Program-made: the position numbers and the translations under genes
Shown here: piece by piece, positions 56,391-64,000 of the stretch
Layout of the letters: every line of letters begins with the position of its first letter
Position numbering within the stretch: position 1 is the first letter of the stretch
Notes under the pieces: generated by a model
What the model was told of the DNA's origin: nothing
What the model saw: the letters and a program-made list of their open reading frames with translations, nothing else
The model's database searches: none
Assembly: GCA_900169235.1 (NCBI GenBank)
Contig: FWCC01000216.1
Coordinates: 30,870 to 94,869, forward strand
Length of the DNA: 64,000 nt
Direction: 5' to 3'
From: Zarea fungicola
Taxonomy: Eukaryota; Ascomycota; Sordariomycetes; Hypocreales; Cordycipitaceae

Positions 56391-57819
56391 ATGGAATCAC
56401 TTCAGCCTCAGGCGTGGCAGCGACAAAAGGCTGCCACTAGTCCTGAAACAACCTCGTCGACAACATCTTCGGCCCTGCAGCCCATGCTGGACTGGGATAG
56501 AATTTATCCTCAAATTAAAGAAATGTATCAAATAAAAAGGTTTAAGTTGCGAGAAATAATGACGGAGATAGAACGGGTGCACGGGTTTAAGGCATCGTGA
56601 GTTACCTCTAGGTGAAGAAAAAAACACAACCTGTTAAAACTAACTTTGACATAGTATGCATATGTATAGAAAGAAACTACGGCAATGGAGACTTATGAAG
56701 ATTAGTGGTGTATCCTCTAAAGGCCCACGGCATAAAAGTGAAAATAACAATTCATCAGTGGCCAAGCTGCAGGCCCTCCCACTTGATCTGCAGCTGCAGT
56801 TTGATGGAGAGATTCAACAAACCCTTAAAGATGTGCAGAGCTGGGTTTTTGGGACTCCTAAAGGACAGCAACCACAGATGAAGCTTATGCATAGCAGTGG
56901 AGAAATGTACCAAATATTTACATTATCAATGGAGCTGCTAACACTAAGCCTCGGCTCACTTGCTGGGCAACTGCTTCGAAAAATGTTTCTTGGACTAGAA
57001 CATGTACTTGAGGAAACCAGCTTAAATCTGCTTTGGAATCTACTTGACATGGTCCGCGAGATGAAAATGAACGGCCAAGATAGGTTGCTCAGCCTCTTCA
57101 TACAGCACTTAGGCGCCCTAGCTCGACAGAAGCTGCCAGAAAACCACCCAATCCACAGATTTCTAAACCACATATCGACTCCGAACTTACTCGACATTAT
57201 TCGTGCCTGTCATGATGAAGCTTTAGATGAGTTACAGGGCCAAATAGTATCTCGAAACTACCGCCAGGAGCTCCATGACTCTTGCATTGTCCGCATTCGG
57301 CGCCTTCGCAGTCCTACACATGATTTATTCACACAAGGCATATGGCTACTTAAGGAGCGTCCCACTGTGGTAAACAAATACCACATGAGCTGTTGGGTCA
57401 AGATTATAATCCGCCTCCCGCCCCTTGGAGCTGCTGCGGCCCGTCCACAGCTCCAAGAACTGGCCAGCCGACTCATCCAGAAGAAAGGGTGTCTAAGCCG
57501 AGGCGATGCTCCTGACATTTGTGAGAATATAATCAGTCTAGACGCCAAGAGGAGACTGGCGATTATTGAATCGAGCGCAGGAGGGGTTTTATGCGATGAC
57601 CCAGTGATAGAGGATGTGATGCCAGAGGATGTGTTGCCGGAGTCGACGAGTATAGTTGAGGGAGGGAAGAGGAGAGCACTCTTGCATGAGTGGCATGAAA
57701 TGGTGTCCATTGAGCGCCACCTTCGCCTGGTTGGCCTAAATCAAGACGCGGAGTCTATCAGAGCGCAACTGGCAAAGGGGATATCAGCAGATCTTGGGAG
57801 ACATGGTCAAATTGACTGA
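56391..57819 (+). CDS. Clr5-domain protein
   Basis: Exons 56391-56596 and 56655-57819 (intron GTGAGT..CATAG) encode 456 residues. The Clr5 domain lies at about residues 33-85 and is split by the intron: MLDWDRIYPQIKEMYQIKRF, KLREIMTEIERVHGFKAS, then MYRKKLRQWRLMKI. This small helical domain is found at the N-terminus of many filamentous-fungal proteins and is thought to bind DNA or protein. The remaining roughly 370 residues are largely helical and without a recognised domain. A role in regulation is inference. The gene stands alone. Confidence 0.82.
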
Positions 57820-58525
57820 TGGTGCTTCACACTAACATTGCAATTAGGAGAAATATGCCGCTCATGAACCTAGCATTGTATCGCAGCGCACAATAAACGA
57901 AAAAAAGATAATTCGCTCCATCAAAGGAGAATTTCACCTCGTGGTAGAGAATAAGTGTATTTGCATCGTGGCCATGGAGGGCAGATTTTGTTGAACTCCT
58001 GATTAATATACGTACCTGGTGGAGATAATGTCAAGTCAAGCAATAATGACAAGGTATGTGGTTTGTGGATCTTGATTGGTCAACAAAGTACGGCCCCAAG
58101 AACAAGGTCGCAAAGACCGATGATGGGTGATTAATATAGAAAGCCGCTGTAGAGATTGAGATCCATGGCGTCATTTTTAATATCCAACGTTGCGGACATA
58201 TACTCCCACGGTGACTTACAAGCTCTGAATATTACAGTCGTTGGGAATAGTTTACGGACGAAAGATTAAATTCGTCGACTGGGCTGCTGGTATTCAGCAT
58301 CTGAAGTCGTCTTTACATTCTACGGCTTGTGGCTGTGATGGTGGCGTGATAAAATGTGCATATTTAGTAAAGGCTGCACAATTTAAGTGTAGACGACGCA
58401 AAGACAAAAATGGTTGCTCTGGCTAGCAAAGCAAACCAGTGCGAATTATCCTAGCTGCTCTCGTTAACTGTCTATACCACCTCCCTCACCTGTACTCCCC
58501 TCCACAACATTCATACATCATACAG
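57820..58525. other. Intergenic region with a doubtful cysteine-rich reading frame
   Basis: A frame ending at 58426 (from about 58238) encodes ACGCDGGVIKC, FKCRRRKDKNGCSG. It has five cysteines and a basic tail, but no ATG and no convincing upstream exon. An acceptor (ATTACAG) precedes it. It could be the last exon of a small secreted gene or chance. Confidence 0.2.
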
Positions 58526-59296
58526 TTATATCAGCCCAGCAGTCCAGAGGAGACCGTTTAAGGCTTGACCCATAAACATTGCATTCTCATAAGCTAAATC
58601 AAAATGACCCAGCGATGTCTGAAAAACCCTGCCACCTTCAAATTCCTGACTCCAGATGATGGGGTGAATTTCTCCCAGTGTACCTCCAATATAAGTTTTC
58701 TCATCAACGGTTACCAAAATGTTGAGATTCGAATTCTCCTGTGGTTGCGTCTTGAAATTGTACCACTCATCAAACCAGTGTCGAGTCAGAGTTGGCTGTT
58801 CGAATGTACTAAGGCCGTCGCCCTGACCTTGCAATCCTCTGGTCAAAATGGGATGGGAAATATTTTCTGCTTTGATGACTCCATCCTGCGGCTTTGGGTG
58901 ACCATCGAAAGAGCCACCGACGAGTTTCTTATACCATCCTTCCACGTCCACGCAACCAGTGTCACAGGATGGCATTGCCGTGGTAGCAGTGTGGATGCCG
59001 ACAATCCCCCCGCCAGCACGAACAAATCCCTTGAGAGCGCCCAATTGTGCAAGGTTCAGAAATTCCCCCGATACACCTTGGAGGACAATGACTCGAAACT
59101 GCGAGAGTTTCTCCGATGAAAAAAGTAGAGCATCTTCGCTTGCTTCTACTTTGAAGACGGGCGAGGTGCTGTTGCATCGTTGACTTGCATTGGCTAGTCG
59201 CTTCCATGCTGCTATGGCAGCCGGTATCGATGCATGGCGATAGCCCGCCGTCTTGCTAAAAACAAGTACACTGAAGGGCTTCCTGGGCTCCGACAT
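58526..59296 (-). CDS. ThuA-like (class I glutamine-amidotransferase-fold) protein
   Basis: A single-exon 256-residue protein, start at the ATG at 59296. ThuA family features in order: VLVFSKTAGYRHASIPAAI, RVIVLQGVSGEFLN, GFVRAGGGIVGIHTATTA, YKKLVGGSFDGHPKPQDGVI, HPILTRGL, ILVTVDEKTYIGG, HPIIWSQEFEGGRVFQTSLG and a C-terminal HFDLAYENAMFMGQALNGLL. ThuA-like proteins are linked to disaccharide metabolism in bacteria. Fungal ones are mostly uncharacterised. No signal peptide, so likely intracellular. No sugar-metabolism partner is adjacent. Confidence 0.9.
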   Translation of the reverse strand: MSEPRKPFSVLVFSKTAGYRHASIPAAIAAWKRLANASQRCNSTSPVFKVEASEDALLFSSEKLSQFRVIVLQGVSGEFLNLAQLGALKGFVRAGGGIVGIHTATTAMPSCDTGCVDVEGWYKKLVGGSFDGHPKPQDGVIKAENISHPILTRGLQGQGDGLSTFEQPTLTRHWFDEWYNFKTQPQENSNLNILVTVDEKTYIGGTLGEIHPIIWSQEFEGGRVFQTSLGHFDLAYENAMFMGQALNGLLWTAGLI

Positions 59297-61194
59297 TGCT
59301 ATCAAAATAAAAGTATCGAGTGGCAAGCTATGTTGAAGTATGTAGCGCCCACAGGGGAGGGAGTCGATAATTCATCCACGCTCGGAATAGCTATAAATAG
59401 CAGGTGGTGAAGGTTTTCCAAATTCTTGTCACTGGCCTTGGTGGATTTTAACGAGCTGCGGTCGTGGGGCAGCGACCTTGATGCTTGGTTGCATCCTTAT
59501 TAGCTTCAACTGCGACTGCGACAGGATGGCTTCTCTCGGACAAAGTCGCGGGCAAAGTCTCGGGCAAAGTCACGGGCAAAGTCTCAGGTGGAGTAGCAGA
59601 CAAACCGTGATGCAGGCTTTTTTAATTGCCAGATGGCGCTAATTTGCGCCATGGAATATTAACCTATTTTTGCCATGGAATGGCTATCTGAAATATAACC
59701 CTAGTTCTCTTTTCTACAACAGCTAGTTATTACAACGCACCAGCAGGCAGTGCCTTGTTCGCGTGGTCGTGGTTTAATATGTTTGGAAATTGGAAAATAA
59801 TTTTCAAGTTATGCTCATGTCACAGTTAATAACGGTAACATCTCTATCCTATCTACTGAGGAATATTTTCTTTCCAACCGCTGATGCACAAGACTGAAAT
59901 CATAGTAGCTTCATATTGTCTGGGGCAACATGATGATGATGCGCTTCGAGTCCGGTGTTGGAACCTGCCTTTTAAATAGACATGTCACATTGACCTGGCT
60001 GTGTGCTATGGATGCAGTCGGGCCTCTTCCGTTTTAGTGACGCTTCTATTGTGGTGCCGGGTAGTCCAAAATATCCACATCACTGGCCTGTTTCAAGAGT
60101 TAGTTTTCTACGCCTGGTGCCTTGTGCTTGGCTTCCGGCAAATGACCGCCTCGTGGCAGCTGCAATACCGGAAATGAAGCATCATCCATGCGTGCAGTTG
60201 CAGGTGGAGGAGCCAGTCATTACCACCAACACATGGTCCACAAGGCTTTTCAATATCTCACAATACGTTTTAAGTTAAGACTACTCTTATGACTTTGGTA
60301 GATCAGGTTATCCATGCTCACTGCTAGCACAGCATGAGGTCATCAACTAGTGCCAAGTACATATACGCCGTTGATCGCCTTTTTGTAGTGCTAAGACGGA
60401 ACATATCATAGGCTACTCTTTATGCTGCTCGAGAAGCTTCCCACCTATCCAATCAATGAGGTACAAGCCGGCGCATATGGTTCTCAGGACCCAAAGGGAG
60501 TCAGAGGCACCCTCAGGGCAAGCGATGCAAATCCATTCTCAAGACGTTTTACCAAGTTAGCTCAACGCTGGAGTGTTGGAGAAATTCCGTGCAAGTCCCA
60601 ACCAGTGGGTAGTATATGTTGGCCAATTTAGCCCAGCATAGGATCGAGTAATCGCCCTGCAATGAACCCCCATGCTTCAACTCCACTACGGTACAGTCCT
60701 CACTAAATCAAGACCTTGACCAAACAGGAAAGCTTATTGGCAGCAGTGGAGCAAAAGACGCGGAAATCTAGTTCATGGTTGCAGTCCAGGAAGGAAACGC
60801 CTCTTGTCGGGATAATCGGCCATTCTTTTCGGAAGACATATGCGGCCAGGTACTAAGCACGACGCTTGCTCATCATTTGTCAGCCTCTCGCCATATTAGA
60901 ATTTATAAGCCCTTGTAATCATGCAGCAATGTAGAAGCAAACAGTGTGGAAAAGCGCATCACCAATCAAACACTAATTGCGAGCAATGCCATTGCTACAA
61001 TCCAATCTTGATAGACACTGTATGGCTGAGGAAATAAGTATAAAACGAAACCACCTGCATGATAGAACTTCTAAGAATTCTGCTCATTATCCAACACTAG
61101 TTCCCGCTCTCTACCACCCTCTCGATTTACCTGTACCAACAAATCTACCACTTACCTAACAAATTATTCAAACACAACGAGAATATCTATTCCA
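59297..61194. other. Gene-poor region
   Basis: About 1.9 kb. Apart from the 12-bp repeat below, it holds only short frames without domains (60003-60278, 60422-60631). Confidence 0.3.
59538..59585 (+). repeat. Four 12-bp tandem repeats
   Basis: Four consecutive 12-bp units of the form GGGCAAAGTCTC (first unit GGACAAAGTCGC), about 240 bp upstream of the ThuA-like gene. The 3-bp multiple would keep a frame, but no gene covers it. Confidence 0.85.
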
Positions 61195-62104
61195 ATGCTA
61201 AAGTCGTTCGCCATCTTGCTAAGCGCTTTTGGTGTTGGTCAAGCATCACCTGTCAGCTCCAATGGTATGTGATCCTACGAAGGCTCATATTCAGATCGTT
61301 GACGGCTTGGACACAGTTGTTTCTTATGAGCGCCTGGATGTAAATAATACTGTGAGTTCCATGGAAAATACTTTGTAGAACGAGATAATAATGTCTGAAG
61401 GTGCTTCTCATTGTTGACGAGCAGATTGGTCTCTTTAATCTGGCACGGGACTGGGATCCCCGGCTTTTTCATAGCCATGTCATGGCACATGCTGCTATTG
61501 GGAAGCTCTTCGACATTCCAGTAATCCTGACTACATCTGCCCAAGCTGGTAAGTTGGCAAGGGCAGTATTGCAGAGTGGCTACTGACCAGCCACAGGTCC
61601 AAATGGCCCCCTCTTCCCTGAGATTCTGGAAATGTACCCCAATGCCCCCCTTATTGAACGTCCTGGTGAGATTGATGCCTGGGACAACGCCAATTTTCGA
61701 AACGCTGTAGCGGCTACTGGTAGAAAGCAAATTGTCTTGGCTGGAATTGTAACTGATGTTTGTGAGTGTAGCCATCCTGCTGCTATGGTAGCAACCTGGT
61801 TTCTAACGATTCAATAGGCACTACCGACCTTGCACTATCCCTCAGGGCCGACGGCTATAGCGTTTGGGCAAATGTTGAGGCATCTGCAACTACATCGACC
61901 CTTCTCCGCGATGTTTCAAACTCTAGAATGCAAGCTGCTGGCGTGCAGCTGGTAGGAATCTTTAGCATCATGGCTGACTTGTTCCGCGACTGGCGCAACG
62001 AGAAGCCAACTGCAGAGCAGGTTATTGCATGGATGAACCGGTATACTCCAGAGTACAGCATGTCTGCTCGCCAGTTTAATGCTGCTAAGATTGGGAAGGT
62101 CTAA
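61195..62104 (+). CDS. Isochorismatase-family cysteine hydrolase with signal peptide
   Basis: Five exons: 61195-61264, 61317-61351, 61401-61548, 61597-61761 and 61818-62104. They total 705 nt and 234 residues. Introns are 48-56 nt with good sites, though the first two exons are inferred from frame and motif alone. The catalytic triad is visible: Asp in VLLIVDEQIGLF, Lys in GRKQIVLAGIVTDV, and the nucleophile Cys in GIVTDVCTTDLALSLRADG, whose codon is split by intron 4. The first exon encodes MLKSFAILLSAFGVGQASPV, a typical secretion signal. Family members hydrolyse isochorismate or amide-type substrates such as nicotinamide. The closest general type is the YcaC/hydrolase group. Secretion would be unusual and hints at action on the host or environment. 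Confidence 0.85.
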
Positions 62105-62813
62105 ATTTTAGACAGCTACTTTGGTGTTGGGTTATAGATAATGAGGTGACCGTTGAGGTTTGCTTAACGGAACAATACCCTACTTTTGGTTACTGTCTCA
62201 CCTTCACAGTGGCGAGGATAGAAACGATGAAAAAACGTAGGTTCTAAGTTTCGACATTATTAGTGCGACCCTTTCACAAGACTGCTCATTAGGGGTGGAT
62301 GGATTATTAAACTGTATATAATTGCTTGGTCTTATTTATGTATTTTATGCGTAGATAAAGAGTATTGATAAGCATAGGAAGCTTAAATTTATTAAGAGTA
62401 AATAACAGTGAAAATGGCCTCAGAGTTTAGGGTAATGAAAGCTATGTTTTCCTTGTAACTAACTGGTAGATGTTCTTCAGCGGGGCTGGACAATACATAA
62501 AGACATGATGTTTGGCACAGACTTATCAGTTGGAATGGAAATACTTATGCGTCCTGGGCATGCTGCTTTGGGCAATAACCCCCATGTGATATCGCTTGCG
62601 TTGACACTACTGCCAATTCTACCATTGGTAATAGCATCAAGGCAGATAAAGTGCTGATCGGTGGTAGGTTCGAGGTGGATTTGTGTGCCAATCTTTCACC
62701 ATCGCAATATTGACATTTTTAAAAACTATAATAAACGGATTTAGTCCTTGTTGATTCCATCAACGAGTTTATCCTGTATATAGCCTTGCTAAACTAATCT
62801 ATACTTAGATTCT
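62105..62813. other. Intergenic region between convergent genes
   Basis: About 700 bp, AT-rich. No gene seen. Confidence 0.3.
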
Positions 62814-63094
62814 CTACACGCAGAGAGCATCGTTGGAGTGGCCATCCGGGCCGGTAGGCTCTCGTACACAGCGCAATGGAGCACAACAGCCAAAAAGGAA
62901 GCAAGATGCTCCTTTGGTACTAACGCACTAGATTATCACTATTAGCTAGTTTCCCAATGATGTACAGGATAAGTTGATAGGCTGCGTACCGACCCGCGCT
63001 CAAGAAGAGTATCCATAACCGCGGTGTCAGGCAGAGTGACCGCAGACGTGACAGCAAAGCTGGTGAGGGCAATGGTAAGGATATTTATCTTCAT
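62814..63094 (-). CDS. Secreted cysteine-knot-like peptide precursor (72 aa)
   Basis: Two exons on minus, 62990-63094 and 62814-62927. The 62-nt intron is GTACGC..TCTAG with a GCTAAT branch, phase 0. Exon 1 encodes a signal peptide (MKINILTIALTSFAVTSA) and a short pro-segment ending near LLERGS. Exon 2 encodes six cysteines at residues 36, 44, 49, 50, 55 and 71, in the order C-C-CC-C-C, spacing 7, 4, 0, 4 and 15. This is the framework of inhibitor cystine knots (knottins), a fold shared by defence, inhibitor and ion-channel peptides. The intron boundary falls exactly at the start of the cysteine module. Without splicing the frame ends at 50 codons. Neither the fold nor the activity is proven. 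The precursor arrangement, signal then pro-segment then knot, supports a genuine gene. Confidence 0.68.
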
Positions 63095-64000
63095 TTTATG
63101 AGAAATGAATGGATTAGATATAAACGAGATAATAACAAAAGAGGCGAAATTTTGTCTATGTAAAAGTGGAAGAAGATTTTATATGAGTCGAGTTCAACGC
63201 AGAAGAGCGGGATACAAGTTTAACTAAATAGTAATAAATGACTGAACCAACAAATTGGCTTAGGGCTATGTTGCGCTGAAACGCATAAAAGCAGAGAGCA
63301 AACCCTGACTAACCCCTTAACATGAGTCGGCACAAGAATCAGATGGCCGACCATAGCTGAATGGGTCTTTCGGGTTACCTATGCATAGTGTGTGACCACT
63401 CTGAAATGTGCTGCAGCAGAAGCAAAGCCCCAGGGTGTACGGAGGTAGCAGCCGCATCAACTTAGTTGGTCTGTTTTGTCGAGGTTTTGCCTGTGTTACG
63501 CCCCCGCAGGTTTAAGCCCCTGTTATCTAGTTAAATTGCAGTTCGGCCATACTAACGAGCTCAGCGCGGGTTACAGCCACGTCATCACGGGTTAGGGTTT
63601 AAACAGTAAATTAGAGCAATTAAAATAGAGCAAAATACAAGGCTTAGCCTTGGTTGTGTTGTGCACTAGTAGTTTTCACCGGTATGTGAGCGTCCCACTT
63701 GGACTATTCGACCAAAAGCCCAATTCACCTCCCATCGCCAGGCCTGTTTTGGCTCATTTATTAGTACAAGACAGCCAATTACCTAACTTTTTTTTGATAC
63801 CTGGCCGGTATGGCGTACTCTTTAAAAATGGGGCGTGGCTGAGCAAGTCACCCGCACAGTCTTATTGGGAGATATTCTGCGCTAAAAACACATCTTATTA
63901 AGTTGGAGGCCTTGTAAGCAGGCTGCTGCATATGCTACAGAGTACTGAATCGGGGGACAGGCCCGGCACGAACCCTATAGGGTAGCCGCCTTGAAAATTT
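63095..64000. other. Gene-poor right edge
   Basis: About 900 bp. The frame at 63650-63901 has no domain. The first part should be the promoter of the cysteine-knot gene, with TATAT-containing sequence near 63117-63123. Nothing else seen. Confidence 0.3.

Noticed and set aside
60003..60631. Two open frames, 91 and 69 codons
   Set aside because: No domain, signal peptide or splice support.
63588..63600. GGGTTAGGGTT telomere-like word; similar CCCTAACCC near 25043
   Set aside because: Only one and a half units each, no array; chance is likely.

Overview
The window is nuclear DNA of a filamentous ascomycete (Pezizomycotina). Nearly every gene has one to five short introns (about 45-110 nt) with GT..AG ends and CTAAC/CTGAC-like branch points. 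The gene families are typical of these fungi: HET domain, Clr5 domain, OTT_1508-like deaminase, DUF3425 bZIP remnant, Zn2Cys6 regulator and 14-TM MFS exporters. An order such as Hypocreales is plausible but is inference. No rRNA, tRNA, CRISPR or intact transposon was found. All exon models were built by eye. Most sum to a multiple of three with the family motifs intact. Two genes carry a lesion: an in-frame TAG in the phosphorylase-lectin gene and a one-base deletion in the S41 peptidase gene. A third, the aminotransferase, lacks its N-terminal exon.  LAYOUT. 1-7.7 kb looks like a small metabolic cluster: a partial flavin monooxygenase and a thiamine-diphosphate 2-oxo-acid decarboxylase on minus, then an aspartate/aromatic-type aminotransferase and a Zn2Cys6 regulator on plus. 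Together they could carry out transamination, decarboxylation and oxidation of an amino acid (Ehrlich-like), under a shared divergent promoter with five AAATTCCG-like repeats. 8-20.4 kb holds fast-evolving, immunity-like genes: an OTT_1508-like deaminase that probably splices into a MYND zinc finger region, a degenerate bZIP/DUF3425 gene, an aldo/keto reductase, a 12-repeat-class ankyrin protein with two C-terminal membrane helices, and a HET protein. A diverged approximately 250-300 bp direct duplication flanks this block.  21-25 kb is a conserved core island: an ACT-domain protein, an HDEL-tagged protein disulfide isomerase, and exosome subunit Rrp41/Ski6. 25-33.8 kb: a small secreted protein, a nucleoside-phosphorylase-like/TM/PLL-lectin propeller gene interrupted by one TAG, and a secreted GH31 alpha-glucosidase. 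34-40 kb: two paralogous, convergent 14-TM MFS exporters. 40-50 kb is gene-poor and AT-rich, with a small bZIP, an AhpD-like protein and a glyoxalase-like protein. 50-64 kb: a frameshifted S41-type peptidase, an 8-cysteine secreted protein, a Clr5-domain protein, a ThuA-like protein, an isochorismatase-family hydrolase that carries a secretion signal, and a spliced 72-residue preproprotein whose six cysteines follow the C-C-CC-C-C inhibitor-cystine-knot order. The last gene is too small and too split to show up as a single long reading frame and is the most novel item here.
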